Source: Rhodococcus yananensis
Lineage (GTDB): Bacteria; Actinomycetota; Actinomycetes; Mycobacteriales; Mycobacteriaceae
Direction: 5' to 3'
Length of the DNA: 64,000 bases
Assembly (NCBI RefSeq): GCF_020515525.1
Contig: NZ_JAIYEP010000001.1
Span: 62,001-126,000 of the forward strand
Positions within the stretch are counted from its first letter, which is position 1. Every line of letters begins with the position of its first letter. A program made the position numbers and the translations under genes. Below are positions 18,383 through 29,263 of this stretch, piece by piece. The notes below the pieces were generated by a model. It did no database searches. It was given only the letters and a program-made list of their open reading frames with translations, and was not told where the DNA came from.

Positions 18383-19837
18383 GTGAACTCCCCCTCCGCG
18401 GACGCCGACCGTCGCACTCGGCTGCTGGCCGGCGCCGAGTCGACGCTGCGTGCCCTGTCGGATGTGCTCGCTCCGCTCGGTACCCGATTCTCGGAGGCCG
18501 GGCACGAGCTCTACCTGGTCGGCGGCAGCGTTCGTGACGCCGTGCTGGGCAGGCTCGGCACCGACCTCGACTTCACCACCGACGCGCGCCCCGAGGTCGT
18601 CCAGGAGCTGCTGCGCGGCTGGGTGGACCACCAGTGGGACACGGGCATCGACTTCGGCACGGTCAGCGCGGTCAAGGGTGCCGACCAGATCGAGATCACC
18701 ACGTACCGCAGCGACGCCTACGACCGCGTCACCCGGCACCCGATCGTCGAGTACGGCACCCGGCTCGAGGACGACCTGGTCCGCCGTGATTTCACGGTCA
18801 ACGCGATGGCGATCCGCATCGGACCGGGCGGGGCGGAGGACTTCGTCGATCCGCTGGGCGGGATGGACGATCTGGTCGCCGGGGTCCTCGACACCCCGGC
18901 GCTCCCCGAGGACTCCTTCCACGACGATCCGCTGCGGATGCTCCGCGCGGCGCGGTTCGTCTCGCAGTTGGGGTTCACCCTGACCGAACGGGTGCGGGAT
19001 GCGATCGCGCGGATGGCGGACGAGATCCTGCGGATCAGCGCCGAGCGGGTGCAGGCCGAACTCGACAAGTTGATCCTCGGCGACTATCCCGTCGAGGGCA
19101 TCGACATCATGGTCGAGACCGGTCTCGCGCAGCGGGTGCTCCCGGAGATCCCGGCGATGAAACTCGAGATCGACGAGCATCACCAGCACAAGGACGTGTA
19201 CTGGCATTCGCTGACCGTCCTCCAGCAGGCGATCGACCTCGAGGACGGCGATCCCGATCTGGTGTTGCGGTGGGCGGCGTTGCTGCACGACATCGGCAAG
19301 CCCGACACGAAACGCAACGAGCCGGGCGGCGGCGTCAGTTTCCACCACCACGAGGTGGTCGGCGCGAAGCTGGTGCGTCGGCGGATGCGGGCACTGAAGT
19401 ACTCGAAGCAGATGGTCGACGACGTCGGTCAGCTCGTCTTCCTGCATCTGCGCTTCCACGGTTACGGCAAGGGGCAGTGGACGGACTCCGCGGTGCGTCG
19501 GTACGTGCACGACGCCGGTGCGCTGCTCCCGCGGCTGCACAAGTTGGTGCGTGCCGACTGCACGACCCGCAACAAGCGGCGTGCCGCCGCCCTGCAGGCC
19601 ACGTACGACGATCTCGAGCAGCGGATCGCCCGGATCGCCGAGCAGGAGGATCTCGCGCGGGTGCGTCCCGACCTGGACGGCAACGCCATCATGGAGATCC
19701 TGGGTGTTCCCGCGGGGCCGGTGGTCGGTGAGGCGTGGAACTTCCTCAAGGAACTCCGTCTGGACCAGGGTCCGTTGGAGCGCGCGGACGCCGAGACGCG
19801 GCTGCGGGCCTGGTGGGAGCAGCGTCAGCAGGTGTGA
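18383..19837 (+). CDS. pcnA: CCA-adding tRNA nucleotidyltransferase / poly(A) polymerase family
   Basis: A 484-aa class II nucleotidyltransferase that builds or repairs the CCA end of tRNA. It carries the [11 protein letters not shown] and DLDFTTDA motifs holding the catalytic carboxylates, the [10 protein letters not shown] helix, and a C-terminal HD domain (LLHDIGKP). It is divergent from mutT4, as in M. tuberculosis (Rv3907c). I prefer the GTG at 18383 because the resulting N-terminus is close in length to relatives and AAGG lies upstream; an ATG at 18350 is in frame but has no visible ribosome site. Confidence 0.95.
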   Translation: MNSPSADADRRTRLLAGAESTLRALSDVLAPLGTRFSEAGHELYLVGGSVRDAVLGRLGTDLDFTTDARPEVVQELLRGWVDHQWDTGIDFGTVSAVKGADQIEITTYRSDAYDRVTRHPIVEYGTRLEDDLVRRDFTVNAMAIRIGPGGAEDFVDPLGGMDDLVAGVLDTPALPEDSFHDDPLRMLRAARFVSQLGFTLTERVRDAIARMADEILRISAERVQAELDKLILGDYPVEGIDIMVETGLAQRVLPEIPAMKLEIDEHHQHKDVYWHSLTVLQQAIDLEDGDPDLVLRWAALLHDIGKPDTKRNEPGGGVSFHHHEVVGAKLVRRRMRALKYSKQMVDDVGQLVFLHLRFHGYGKGQWTDSAVRRYVHDAGALLPRLHKLVRADCTTRNKRRAAALQATYDDLEQRIARIAEQEDLARVRPDLDGNAIMEILGVPAGPVVGEAWNFLKELRLDQGPLERADAETRLRAWWEQRQQV

Positions 19838-20067
19838 CCGTCCCGGCATCGGACGGGTACGCCTCGTGCCTCACCCGGTCGTTCCGTGTCGGGCACCGCG
19901 CACTCGGGTGTGTCCCGGACGCTGCGCATGTTTCGCATCCCTCACAACCTCGGGCGTGCGGGGTGAGCCAGTTGTCACATCCCGATCACCGCGATTGATC
20001 CTGTCGCAACACCGTGTCCGCAGCATGGACACCGGCCTTTCGAGACGGTGCCGATCAGGAGCGGGAC

Positions 20068-23000
20068 ATGCAGGATGCGATCACGTCGGTGAAGACCGCC
20101 TGCTCGTACTGCGGTGTGGGTTGCGGCATGATTCTCGACGTCGCAGTCGACCCGGAGACGGGCGCGCGGCGGGTCGTCAAGGCGTACGGCGACAAGGATC
20201 ACCCCACGAACCGGGGCCGGTTGTGCACCAAGGGTGCGACGAGCGCGGAGATGCTGGCCGGTGGCGGCCGACTCACCGGTGCCCTCGTGCGCAGTGCGCG
20301 CGGTGCCACCCCGATGCCGGTTCCCGTCGACGATGCGATCGCCGAGACCGCCCGCAGGATGCGGTCGATCATCGACGAACACGGACCCGACGCCGTCGCC
20401 GTGTACGTGTCGGGTCAGATGTCGCTCGAGTCGCAGTACCTGGCGAACAAGCTGACGAAGGGATATCTCGGCACCAACGGCATCGAATCGAACTCGCGAC
20501 TGTGCATGGCCGGTGCCGGCACCGGATACAAACTGTCGCTGGGTTCGGATGCACCCCCTGGGTCGTACGAGGACTTCGACCACGCCGACGTGTTCTTCGT
20601 CATCGGCTCGAACATGGCCGATTGCCACCCGATCCTGTTCCTGCGGATGATGGACCGCGTCAAGGCCGGCGCCAAGCTGATCGTCGTGGATCCGCGTCGT
20701 ACCGCGACCGCCGACAAGGCCGATCTGTATCTGCGGATCGAACCGGGCACCGATCTGGCCCTCCTGAACGGCCTGCTGCACCTGCTCGTCGAGAACGGGC
20801 ACGTCGATCGGGAGTTCGTGGACGAACACACCGAGGGGTGGGAGGCGATGGAGGAGTTCCTCGCCGAGTACACCCCCGGCGCGGTCGCCGCGATCACGGG
20901 GATCCCCGAGGACGACATCCGGACGGCCGCCCGCTGGATCGGTGAGGCCGGCGACTGGATGACGTGCTGGACGATGGGGTTGAACCAGAGCACCCACGGC
21001 ACGTGGAACACCAATGCGATCTGCAACCTGCATCTGGCGACCGGCACGATCTGCCGCACGGGCAGCGGCCCGTTCTCGCTGACCGGCCAGCCCAATGCGA
21101 TGGGTGGCCGGGAGATGGGCTACATGGGGCCGGGACTGCCCGGTCAGCGCTCCGTCCTGTCCGATGCGGATCGCGCGTTCGTGGAGCAGCAGTGGGGCCT
21201 CGAGCCCGGCACCCTCCGGATCGAGGTGGGCACCGGAACCATCGACATGTTCGAGCGGATGGCGGCCGGGGAGATCAAGGCCTGCTGGATCATCTGTACC
21301 AATCCGGTCGCGACGGTCGCGAACCGCGGAACCGTTCTCGAGGCACTCGAGAAGGCCGAACTCGTCGTCGTGCAGGACGCCTACGCCGGAACCGAGACCG
21401 GGGAATACGCCGACATCCAGTTGCCGGCCGCGTTGTGGTCCGAATCCGACTACGTCACCATCGGATCCGACCGCACCCTCAACCTGATCCGGCAGGCGGT
21501 CGACCCGGTCGGTGACGCCCTGCCCGACTGGCGGATCATCACGCGGGTGGCCGAGGAGATGGGCTTCGGTGAAGCGTTCGCGTACTCGAGTGCCGAGGAG
21601 ATCTTCGACGAGATCACCGGGTTCGCGAATCCGTCGACGGGATACGACCTGCGCGGAATCACCTACGACCGTCTCCGGCGCGGACCCGTGCAGTGGCCGT
21701 GCCCGCCCGGCGGCGCCGACCGCAATCCGGTGCGGTATCTCAACGACGGAGTGTCGCAGCCGAAGCTGGAACACACCGACGGAACCGTACCGAGGCTGCG
21801 CTTCGCCACACCGAGCGGGAAGGCGAAGTTCCTGGCCCGGCCGCATGTTCCGCCCGCGGAACTACCCGACGACGACTTCCCGATGGTGCTCAACACGGGG
21901 CGGGTGCAGCACCAGTGGCACACCCTCACCAAGACCGGCAAGGTCGCGAAACTGAACAAGCTCGAGCCGGGGCCGTTCGTGGAGATCCACCCCGTCGATG
22001 CGGACCGGTTGTCGGTTCGGGACGGCGACCACGTCGAGATCGTCTCGCGGCGTGGCCGTGCGGTGCTGCCCGCCGTCATCACCGACCGGGTCTCGGAGGG
22101 GAACTGCTTCGCGCCCTTCCACTGGAACGATGCCTACGGCGCGGATCTCGCCGTCAACGCGGTCACCAACGACGCCACCGACCCGGTCTCGCATCAGCCG
22201 GAGTTCAAGGTGTGTGCGGTCGCGTTGGCGAGGGTCGACACGCCCGTATCCGGTGACGGCGACGGCGTTCTCGCGCGGCTCGCCGAGGAGATCGGACTCG
22301 GTGACGTGGCGGCACCGGTGCTCGACGACACGGCCCGCACCTACCTCGCCGGTGTGCTCGCGGGTCTGCGCACCGGCGAGATCACGACCGTGCCGGTGCT
22401 GCCCACGTCCGCGCCGATGCCCGCCGCGACCCGCGTGTGGGTGGACGGGCTTCTCGCGGGTGTCTTCTCGCGCGGAGACGGATCACCTTCTTCCGGAACG
22501 GATCCGGAGGACGAACCCGCGGGTGCGCCCGTGGTGCTCGCCTGGGCGTCGCAGACCGGGAACGCCGAGGAGTTCGCCGGGACGGTCGCGGAGCGCCTTC
22601 GGGCGGGGGGTCGCGCCGTACGTTCGGTACCGATGGACGACCTCGCCGTCACCGACCTCACCGACACGGCCGATCTCCTCGTGGTGACCAGCACGTTCGG
22701 CGATGGTGACGCCCCCGACAACGGCGGCAGATTCTGGAAGGCCCTGACCGGCCCCGACGCACCGTCGTTGTCCGGAACCCGATATTCGGTTCTGGCGTTC
22801 GGGGATTCGAGCTACGACGATTTCTGCGGGCACGGTCGCAGACTCGACGAGCGGCTCGCCGAACTCGGCGCGACACGGATGGCGCCGCGGGTGGACTGCG
22901 AGCCGGACTTCGAGGATGCCGCGCAGGAGTGGCTCGCCGCGGTCGTGCCGCTCGTGGCGTCGGACACCGCGCCGACGTCGCCTCCGCCGCCGGCGCCCGC

Positions 23001-24126
23001 GGGGCCGCGCTTCTCGCGGAAGTCCCCACTGGTGACACGGCTGACGCACAACGAGCCGCTCAGCGGCGCGGGTTCGTCGAAGGATGTGCGGCGCTTCGGC
23101 TTCGAACTGTTCGATCCGGAGTTCGAGTACAGCGCCGGGGATGCACTCGGGGTGCTGCCGACGAACGGTCCGGATGTCGTCGACGAATGGCTGCAGGTGA
23201 CCGCGCTCGATGCGGAGGCACCCGTGGAACTGCCGGGGAATCCCACGATTCCGTTGCGGGAGGCGGCGACCCGTCACCTGGATGTCACCCGTGTCACCCC
23301 GGACCTGCTCCGGTTCGTGCAGCAGCAGACCGACAGTTCCGAACTCGCGAAGCTGCTGCGCCCGGGCAACAAGATCGAGCTCCAGCGTTGGCTGTGGGGC
23401 AAGCAGGCGATGGACGTGATCGCGGAGTACCCGTTCAAGGCTCCGCTGGACGAGTGGCTGCCGATCCTCGAGCGGCTCCAACCGCGCATGTACTCGATCT
23501 CGTCGAGCCCGAAGACGAATCCCCGCGAGGTGCAACTGACCGTCTCCGTGGTCCGGTACAGCAACGACGGCCGTGACCGTGCGGGAGTGTGTTCGAGTTT
23601 TCTCGCCGATCACAGCAAGGGCGTCGACATCCCGATCTTCGTGCAGCGCAGTGCGCATTTCCGTCCGCCGTCGACCGCCGACACGCCGATGATCATGGTG
23701 GGGCCGGGGACGGGTATCGCGCCGTTCCGCGCGTTCCTGCACGACCGGCGCGAGTCGGGACACACGGGGCGCAACTGGTTGTTCTTCGGCGATCAGCGGT
23801 CTGCGACCGACTTCCTGTATCGCGACGAAGTGGAGGGGATGCACGCCGACGGGTTCCTGACCAACCTCGACCTGGCGTTCTCGCGGGACCAACGCCAGAA
23901 GATCTACGTCCAGGACCGCATGCGTGAGCACGGTGCGCAGCTGTGGCGGTGGCTCGAGGACGGCGCGCACTTCTACGTGTGCGGTGACGCGAGCAGGATG
24001 GCGAAGGACGTCGACGCGACACTGCGGGACGTGGTTCAGGCGCACGGACGTCTCGACGCGGACGGTGCCGCCGCGTACGTGGACGCACTGGTCGCGGATC
24101 GCCGGTACGTCCGCGACGTGTACTGA
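20068..24126 (+). CDS. Assimilatory nitrate reductase fused to a CysJ-like flavoprotein reductase
   Basis: A 1352-aa fusion. Residues 1 to about 710 are a molybdopterin nitrate reductase with the N-terminal [4Fe-4S] ligands C12, C15, C19 and C53 and the presumed Mo ligand in RLCMAG. A flavodoxin domain ([10 protein letters not shown], about 820-960), a FAD domain (RMYSISSS near 1140) and an NADPH domain ([12 protein letters not shown] near 1212), ending in an aromatic residue as CPR/CysJ proteins do, complete it. The protein should take electrons from NADPH to nitrate in one chain, in the cytoplasm. AGGAG is 6 bases before the ATG. A mod operon for molybdate lies 4 kb downstream; no nitrite reductase or nitrate transporter gene is in the window. 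Confidence 0.92.
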   Translation: MQDAITSVKTACSYCGVGCGMILDVAVDPETGARRVVKAYGDKDHPTNRGRLCTKGATSAEMLAGGGRLTGALVRSARGATPMPVPVDDAIAETARRMRSIIDEHGPDAVAVYVSGQMSLESQYLANKLTKGYLGTNGIESNSRLCMAGAGTGYKLSLGSDAPPGSYEDFDHADVFFVIGSNMADCHPILFLRMMDRVKAGAKLIVVDPRRTATADKADLYLRIEPGTDLALLNGLLHLLVENGHVDREFVDEHTEGWEAMEEFLAEYTPGAVAAITGIPEDDIRTAARWIGEAGDWMTCWTMGLNQSTHGTWNTNAICNLHLATGTICRTGSGPFSLTGQPNAMGGREMGYMGPGLPGQRSVLSDADRAFVEQQWGLEPGTLRIEVGTGTIDMFERMAAGEIKACWIICTNPVATVANRGTVLEALEKAELVVVQDAYAGTETGEYADIQLPAALWSESDYVTIGSDRTLNLIRQAVDPVGDALPDWRIITRVAEEMGFGEAFAYSSAEEIFDEITGFANPSTGYDLRGITYDRLRRGPVQWPCPPGGADRNPVRYLNDGVSQPKLEHTDGTVPRLRFATPSGKAKFLARPHVPPAELPDDDFPMVLNTGRVQHQWHTLTKTGKVAKLNKLEPGPFVEIHPVDADRLSVRDGDHVEIVSRRGRAVLPAVITDRVSEGNCFAPFHWNDAYGADLAVNAVTNDATDPVSHQPEFKVCAVALARVDTPVSGDGDGVLARLAEEIGLGDVAAPVLDDTARTYLAGVLAGLRTGEITTVPVLPTSAPMPAATRVWVDGLLAGVFSRGDGSPSSGTDPEDEPAGAPVVLAWASQTGNAEEFAGTVAERLRAGGRAVRSVPMDDLAVTDLTDTADLLVVTSTFGDGDAPDNGGRFWKALTGPDAPSLSGTRYSVLAFGDSSYDDFCGHGRRLDERLAELGATRMAPRVDCEPDFEDAAQEWLAAVVPLVASDTAPTSPPPPAPAGPRFSRKSPLVTRLTHNEPLSGAGSSKDVRRFGFELFDPEFEYSAGDALGVLPTNGPDVVDEWLQVTALDAEAPVELPGNPTIPLREAATRHLDVTRVTPDLLRFVQQQTDSSELAKLLRPGNKIELQRWLWGKQAMDVIAEYPFKAPLDEWLPILERLQPRMYSISSSPKTNPREVQLTVSVVRYSNDGRDRAGVCSSFLADHSKGVDIPIFVQRSAHFRPPSTADTPMIMVGPGTGIAPFRAFLHDRRESGHTGRNWLFFGDQRSATDFLYRDEVEGMHADGFLTNLDLAFSRDQRQKIYVQDRMREHGAQLWRWLEDGAHFYVCGDASRMAKDVDATLRDVVQAHGRLDADGAAAYVDALVADRRYVRDVY

Positions 24127-24190
24127 CGCCGCACCGTCCGCGAGCCGGATCCGGGAGTGGTCGCCCGGTCGCCCGCGGTGACGCGGGACA

Positions 24191-24745
24191 ATGCGGTACA
24201 TGCGCTCGCACACGAAGATCACCGAGGCCACCCGGGAACTGATCGGCACGAGGGGGTTCGACGCCGTGACGATCGCGGCCGTCGCGGATCGTGCGGGTGT
24301 GTCGCGGCAGACGGTGTACTCGAACTTCGGAACGCGCGAGGAGATGGTGTCCCGGGCGCTCGCGGAGCATATGGGTTCGCTGGTCGCGGGTTTTCCCGAT
24401 CTGTTGGCGACGGCGGAATCACCGGTCGCGTTCGTCGTCGATCTGATCGTCGAATGTCGACGGGCGTTCCGCACCGACGCGATTCTCGGTGCGTTGTTGC
24501 GATCGCAGGCCGGTAATCCCCTCTTCGATCCCGGGGCGGCCGATCGTGCCGTCGAGGTGTCGGCCGGTTTTCTGGTGCCGATGCAGGAACGTTTTCCCGA
24601 GGTGGAGGGTCGCCTCGAGGAGATCGCCGAGATCGCGGTGCACCTGGGGTGGGCGGTGGTGTGTCTCGACGACCCGGTCGCGCGTCCCGACGATGTGCTC
24701 CGTGCCTTCCTCGAGCGCTGGCTCACTCCGGCGCTGTCGGTGTGA
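24191..24745 (+). CDS. TetR-family transcriptional regulator
   Basis: A 184-aa regulator with a typical N-terminal DNA-binding domain (about residues 8-55: FDAVTIAAVADRAGVSRQTVYSNFGTR split across the three helices) and a mostly helical ligand domain. The gene follows the nitrate reductase by 64 bases and precedes the cholesterol-oxidase-like gene, which has its own promoter, so its target is uncertain. Two in-frame ATGs (24191 and 24200) lack a clear ribosome site; either may be used. Confidence 0.85.
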   Translation: MRYMRSHTKITEATRELIGTRGFDAVTIAAVADRAGVSRQTVYSNFGTREEMVSRALAEHMGSLVAGFPDLLATAESPVAFVVDLIVECRRAFRTDAILGALLRSQAGNPLFDPGAADRAVEVSAGFLVPMQERFPEVEGRLEEIAEIAVHLGWAVVCLDDPVARPDDVLRAFLERWLTPALSV

Positions 24746-24793
24746 CCATCTCCCTCCGGTAGCTCTGTCGCGACCTCGACCACTCCCCGCACC

Positions 24794-24822
24794 TTGACAC
24801 TCTTGGCGAATGTGTCTAGTTT
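24794..24822 (+). promoter_or_regulatory. Putative promoter for the cholesterol-oxidase-like gene
   Basis: TTGACA (24794-24799), a 17-base spacer and TAGTTT (24817-24822) make a good vegetative-type promoter about 100 bases before the GTG start at 24924. It suggests that the oxidase is transcribed separately from the TetR gene. Confidence 0.55.
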
Positions 24823-24923
24823 TCTCGTATCACCGGGGGGTCGAATCGCATCACCGACGCCCTCCCCCGCTCCTGACACCGAAACCGGGATGCTGCACCG
24901 GCGTGCAGCGGGAAGAAGGCCGA

Positions 24924-26528
24924 GTGACCGACAACCGACGCGCGTTCGGTCGCCGCGCGTTCATGGGTGCCGCGGTGGCAGCAGGGCTGGCGGTCTCACT
25001 GCCGCACACTGCGGGAGCGCGCCCGATCGGTGCTCGCGCGCAGCGTGTTCCGCTCACGCACGAGGAGCACCGCGTCGTCGTCATCGGATCCGGATTCGGC
25101 GGCGGCGTCAGTGCTTTGCGGCTCGCGCAGGCCGGGGTCCCCGTGGTGGTGCTCGAACGCGGTGTCCGCTGGCCGGCGGGCCCGAACTCGACGACCTTCC
25201 CGAGCGCATCCGCCCCCGACAAGCGGGTGTTGTGGCACAAGTCGAACCCCGAACTGTTCGGTAGGCCAGTCGCGTTCGAGCCGTACACCGGCCTGCTCGA
25301 AGCCGTTGCCGGCGACAACATGACCGCGCTGTGCGCCACCGGTGTCGGCGGGGGATCGCTCATCTACCAGGGCATGTCGCTGCAGCCGACGGAGGAACTC
25401 TTCGCGCGCTGGTTCCCCGGCGGATTCGACTGGGCGCAGATGGACGGCATCTACTACCCCCGGGTGGCGAAGATGCTGGGTCTCGCGACCGCACCCGACG
25501 AGCTCATCGAGTCGCCGACCTACGAGGCGGCCCGGATCTTCGCGAAGCGGGTCACCGAGCAGGGACTCCCGTTGCAGAAGATCCCCATGCCCATCGACTG
25601 GGACTACGCCCTCGCCGAGCTGCGCGGTGAGATGACACCGTCCTACACCAACGGCGACGGTGCACTGGGCGTCGACAACGGTGGGAAGAACTCCGTCGAC
25701 GTCACCTATCTCGCTCAGGCGGAATCGACCGGACGGGTCGACGTGCGTACCTGCCACGAGGTCACCTCGATCGAGCGTGCCGCCGATGGCCGCTGGGTCG
25801 TTCGGGTCGACCGGACCGACACCACCGGAACGGTTCTCGAGAACCTCGTGCTCACCGCGGGAACGCTGATCATGGCGGCCGGCAGCGTCAACACCACCCG
25901 GTTGCTGGTGCGCGCCGGGGCGCTCGGTGCGATCCCCGATCTGCCCGATGGACTCGGCGACGGATGGGGCACGAACGCCGATCGCATCTACCTGTGGACC
26001 GATCCCACCTGCGACTTCGGGATCGAGCAGGGCGGCCCCGTCGTGTACGGCAGCCTCAACTGGTCCGACCCGGAGCACGCGCACACGGTGATCCAGGCAT
26101 CGATCCCCTCGCTGTCGATGGATCTGCACAGCACCGTGCTCGTCGGGTACGGCGTCAGCGACGGACGCGGCACGATCCGCTACGACGCGGGCCGGGACCA
26201 GGGTGTGCTGTCGTGGCCGCACGACGGGGACGGCGGAATCCAATGGGGCCACATCGATCCCACGGTTCGCGCGATCGCAGGACCGACCGCGGTGGTCACC
26301 GACACCAACGCGGTGATGCCGTCCACCTGGCATCCGCTCGGCGGCGCGAACATGGGCGTGGTGTGCGACATCGACGGGCGTGTGCTCGGCCAGCGCGGGC
26401 TCTACGTCCTCGACGGTGCCCTCATGCCCGGCAACACAGCGGCATGCAACCCGTCGATGACGATCGCGGCGGTCGCCGAGCGCGCCCTCGACAACCTCGT
26501 ACGACGGGATGTCGGCTCGATCATCTGA
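24924..26528 (+). CDS. Tat-exported GMC oxidoreductase, cholesterol (3-beta-hydroxysteroid) oxidase-like
   Basis: A 534-aa flavoprotein. A Tat signal (RRAFGRRAFMGAAVAAG, ending near AGARP) suggests export already folded with FAD. The FAD loop GSGFGGGVSALRLAQAG (about residues 56-72) and GVGGGSLIYQG segment match class I cholesterol oxidases, as do the catalytic His in STWHPLGG and the Asn in ACNPSMTI near the C-terminus. Such enzymes oxidise 3-beta-hydroxysterols to 3-keto products with O2 or act as dehydrogenases; distinguishing sterol from other alcohol substrates needs comparison. GTG start with GAAGG upstream. It precedes a secreted lipase gene by 60 bases. Confidence 0.85.
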   Translation: MTDNRRAFGRRAFMGAAVAAGLAVSLPHTAGARPIGARAQRVPLTHEEHRVVVIGSGFGGGVSALRLAQAGVPVVVLERGVRWPAGPNSTTFPSASAPDKRVLWHKSNPELFGRPVAFEPYTGLLEAVAGDNMTALCATGVGGGSLIYQGMSLQPTEELFARWFPGGFDWAQMDGIYYPRVAKMLGLATAPDELIESPTYEAARIFAKRVTEQGLPLQKIPMPIDWDYALAELRGEMTPSYTNGDGALGVDNGGKNSVDVTYLAQAESTGRVDVRTCHEVTSIERAADGRWVVRVDRTDTTGTVLENLVLTAGTLIMAAGSVNTTRLLVRAGALGAIPDLPDGLGDGWGTNADRIYLWTDPTCDFGIEQGGPVVYGSLNWSDPEHAHTVIQASIPSLSMDLHSTVLVGYGVSDGRGTIRYDAGRDQGVLSWPHDGDGGIQWGHIDPTVRAIAGPTAVVTDTNAVMPSTWHPLGGANMGVVCDIDGRVLGQRGLYVLDGALMPGNTAACNPSMTIAAVAERALDNLVRRDVGSII

Positions 26529-26588
26529 CCGCGACCCGAAACGACCATCACCTCTGCACGACACGTGCACCGACCGGAGGAGTCCGGG

Positions 26589-27938
26589 ATGTCCACCTCA
26601 CCCAACCGCTTCGCGAGAATGCGACCGCGTCGCCACCGGCTGCTGCGCACGCTGCTCGTGGTGTGGAGCGCCGTCGGAATCGGCGTGACCGCCTCGGGGC
26701 TCGCCGCTGCCACACCCCCGGACGAGGCTCCGCCGACCCCGTTCTACCTGCCGCCGGCCGACCTTCCCGGTCGACCGGGCACGGTGGTGCGGACCGAACC
26801 CGTCGACGTTCTCGCGACGGCACCGACATCGGACGGAACGTGGCCGGTGGACTCGCAACGCGTGATGTTCACGTCGACGAAGGAGGACGGCAGCACCGCC
26901 GCGGTGACCGGGATTTTCATGGATTCCGAGGGGCCGTGGAACGGGCCCGGTGAGCGTCCCACGGTCGTGATCGCCCCCGGCACCACGGGGCAGGGCGACC
27001 GATGCGCCATCTCGCTGGCGATGCCGCACGGGCTCTACGCCGACCTGAACGGGGAGCCGACGTTCTCCGCGAACCAGGAAGCCCTGTCCGCGGCCGTGTG
27101 GACGTCTCTCGGAGCCCGGGTGTTCGTCACCGACTACGTCGGGCTCGGCACCCCGGGCATCCACACCTACGTCAATCGCGTCGAGACCGGGCACGCCGTG
27201 CTCGACGCCGCCAGAGCGGCGAATGCGCTGTCCGGCGGTGATTCCGACGCACCCGTGCTGCTGTGGGGATACTCGCAGGGAGGGGGCGCGACCGCCGCCG
27301 CCGCGGAACTTCAGGCCGCCTACGCGCCGGACGTGAACCTGAAGGGTGTGTGGGCGGGTGCACCGGTCGCCGACATCCGCGCGACCCTCGACCAGGTCGA
27401 CGGAGCGCTCATCGGTGGTGTGATCGGTTTCGCAGTCAACGGCATCCTCGATCGTCACCCGAACCTGCAGCCGTACGTGGACGCGGCGATCAACGAGCGG
27501 GGGCAGGCGCTGCTCGGTGCGGCCCGCACGGCCTGCATCGGTGACATCATCCTGAAGCATCCCTTCGTGGACACCCGCGAGATGACCGTCGACGGTCGGC
27601 CCCTCGGTGCGTGGCTCAACGAGATTCCCGAAGCCCAGCCGGTTCTCGACGATCAGCGGATCGGAACCGTGGCCCCCGCGGCTCCCGTGCTCATCACCAG
27701 CGGGGTCAACGACGACACCGTCCCCTACGGTCAGGCGGCGCAACTCGCGCAGGACTGGTGCGGCCGCGGTGCGGACGTGACCTTCGAGACCAACACCCTG
27801 CCGCCGATTCTGCCCGGCGCGACACTTCCCGGGCATTTCGGTCCGCTGCTCATCGACGCCTTCGGCGACGACAAGGTCGTCCCGTACCTGATGAGCACGC
27901 TGGGTGACGAACCGCCGTCCGGGTGTGTGATGGGCTGA
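26589..27938 (+). CDS. Secreted lipase (LIP family alpha/beta hydrolase)
   Basis: A 449-aa secreted hydrolase of the secretory-lipase family. A basic N-terminus (MRPRRHRLLR) and hydrophobic stretch (TLLVVWSAVGIGVTASGLAAA) form a signal peptide cleaved near AAATPP. The nucleophile motif GYSQG (residue about 220) and downstream Asp/His region (GVNDDTVPYG, GHFGPL) give the catalytic triad. GGAGGAG precedes the ATG. It probably shares the transcript of the sterol-oxidase-like gene, which would place release of fatty acids from lipids or sterol esters next to sterol oxidation. A strong hairpin follows. Confidence 0.88.
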   Translation: MSTSPNRFARMRPRRHRLLRTLLVVWSAVGIGVTASGLAAATPPDEAPPTPFYLPPADLPGRPGTVVRTEPVDVLATAPTSDGTWPVDSQRVMFTSTKEDGSTAAVTGIFMDSEGPWNGPGERPTVVIAPGTTGQGDRCAISLAMPHGLYADLNGEPTFSANQEALSAAVWTSLGARVFVTDYVGLGTPGIHTYVNRVETGHAVLDAARAANALSGGDSDAPVLLWGYSQGGGATAAAAELQAAYAPDVNLKGVWAGAPVADIRATLDQVDGALIGGVIGFAVNGILDRHPNLQPYVDAAINERGQALLGAARTACIGDIILKHPFVDTREMTVDGRPLGAWLNEIPEAQPVLDDQRIGTVAPAAPVLITSGVNDDTVPYGQAAQLAQDWCGRGADVTFETNTLPPILPGATLPGHFGPLLIDAFGDDKVVPYLMSTLGDEPPSGCVMG

Positions 27939-27958
27939 GCCCTCCACTCGGCGCGGGT

Positions 27959-28015
27959 CGACGCGCCCCTTCCGGCACCCTCCACCACCACGCGGTGCCG
28001 GAACGGGGCGCGTCG
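27959..28015 (+). terminator. Long hairpin terminator after the lipase gene
   Basis: Arms at 27959-27979 and 27994-28015 pair over 21 bases with a single bulged G, around a 14-base loop. It lies 20 bases after the lipase stop and 64 bases before mopI, so it separates the oxidase-lipase unit from the mod operon. Confidence 0.75.
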
Positions 28016-28079
28016 GCGTTCGTGTTGCCGCGACTACGTTCCGTTGTGTCTCCGAAGGTGCGGAAGTAATGTCTCGATC

Positions 28080-28484
28080 ATGACGAATGTGCGGATACGC
28101 GATGCGGCTGTGCTGATGGGCGTCAGCGACGACACCGTGCGTCGATGGATCGATCAAGGGCAACTCGACGCGCACAAGGACGAATCCGGCCGCAAGGTGA
28201 TCGCGGGACGCGACCTCGCCGACTTCGCCCGCACCCAGGCCGACGACGCACCCGACCTGCTCGGGGTCGGTAGTTCCGCCCGGAACCGCCTCGTCGGTCT
28301 CGTCACCCGCGTGTTGTCCGACACCGTCATGTCCCAGGTCGAGATGCAGTGCGGACCCCACCGGATCGTCTCCCTCATGAGCACCGAGGCCGTCCGCGAA
28401 CTCGGTCTCGAACCGGGCAGCGTGGGAGTCGCCGTCGTCAAGTCCACCACCGTCATCATCGAAACCCCCGGGGAGCGCGCGTGA
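28080..28484 (+). CDS. MopI-like helix-turn-helix and TOBE (molbindin) protein
   Basis: A 134-aa protein with a MerR/excisionase-type helix-turn-helix (residues about 5-48: DAAVLMGVSDDTVRRWIDQG) and a C-terminal TOBE domain (about 68-132: SARNRLVGLVTRVLSD then MSTEAVRELGLEPGSVG) of the molybdate-binding type. It is the first gene of the mod operon and is likely a molybdate-responsive regulator or molybdate store. The ATG at 28080 was chosen because conserved sequence starts there. Its stop overlaps the modA GTG by four bases. Confidence 0.88.
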   Translation: MTNVRIRDAAVLMGVSDDTVRRWIDQGQLDAHKDESGRKVIAGRDLADFARTQADDAPDLLGVGSSARNRLVGLVTRVLSDTVMSQVEMQCGPHRIVSLMSTEAVRELGLEPGSVGVAVVKSTTVIIETPGERA

Positions 28485-29263
28485 AACTCCGTACACCGGC
28501 ACTGGTTGCCGTCTCTCTCGCAACAGCATTCACACTCGTCGCGTGCAGCAGCGACAGCGACACCGAGACGGCGACCGGCGCCGACCGGACCACCGACCTC
28601 ACGGTCTTCGCCGCGGCATCCCTGAAGGCGACGTTCACCGAGATCGGGGAGCTCTTCGAGCAGCAGCACCCCGGTACCACCGTCACGTTCTCGTTCGCCG
28701 GATCGTCCGACCTCGTCGCGCAACTCGAACAGGGAGCCCCCGCAGACGTGTTCGCATCCGCCAACACGAGCACCATGGACCGTGGCGTCGAGTCCGGAGT
28801 CGTCGACGGGACACCCGTCGACTTCGCGACCAACGTGCTCACCATCGTCACCGAACCCGGAAACCCGGTGGGAATCAGCTCCTTCGCCGACCTCGCCCGG
28901 CCCGATCTCCAACTCGTCGTGTGCGCCCCGCAGGTTCCGTGCGGATCCGCCACGAAGAAGGTCGAGGAATCCACCGGAGTGCACCTCACCCCCGTGTCGG
29001 AGGAATCGTCGGTGACCGATGTGCTCGGAAAGGTCACCTCCGGTCAGGCCGACGCCGGCCTGGTGTACGTCACCGACGCGACCGACGCCGGAGACGCAGT
29101 GACCGCCGTGCCGTTCCCCGAAACCTCGGGCGCCGTCAACACCTACCCGATCGCCGTCACCGCCGACTCCGCGAACCCCGAACTCGCCGGTGACTTCGTC
29201 GATTTCGTCACCGGTCCGGAAGGCACCGCCATCCTCGGCGAAGCGGGCTTCGGCGCACCGTGA
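28481..29263 (+). CDS. modA: Molybdate ABC transporter substrate-binding lipoprotein ModA
   Basis: A 260-aa periplasmic-type binding protein anchored as a lipoprotein: signal peptide followed by the lipobox LVAC (Cys near residue 21) and then SSDSDTET. The family motifs [31 protein letters not shown] and YVTDA are present; these bind MoO4 or WO4. The GTG start overlaps the mopI stop (GTGA), and the modA stop overlaps the modB GTG in the same way, so the four genes are translationally coupled. Confidence 0.95.
   Translation: MKLRTPALVAVSLATAFTLVACSSDSDTETATGADRTTDLTVFAAASLKATFTEIGELFEQQHPGTTVTFSFAGSSDLVAQLEQGAPADVFASANTSTMDRGVESGVVDGTPVDFATNVLTIVTEPGNPVGISSFADLARPDLQLVVCAPQVPCGSATKKVEESTGVHLTPVSEESSVTDVLGKVTSGQADAGLVYVTDATDAGDAVTAVPFPETSGAVNTYPIAVTADSANPELAGDFVDFVTGPEGTAILGEAGFGAP

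Noticed and set aside
18308-19849. Upstream extension of the NUDIX gene
   Set aside because: The extension lies wholly antisense to pcnA and has shadow composition.
19977-19989. AC-n9-AC pattern upstream of the nitrate reductase, a possible GlnR site
   Set aside because: The pattern is too short to be significant and no second matching box is positioned around it. A genome-wide GlnR motif score would be needed.
22483-24879. A 798-codon open frame antisense to the nitrate reductase and TetR genes
   Set aside because: Spans two real genes on the other strand and lacks any coherent domain.
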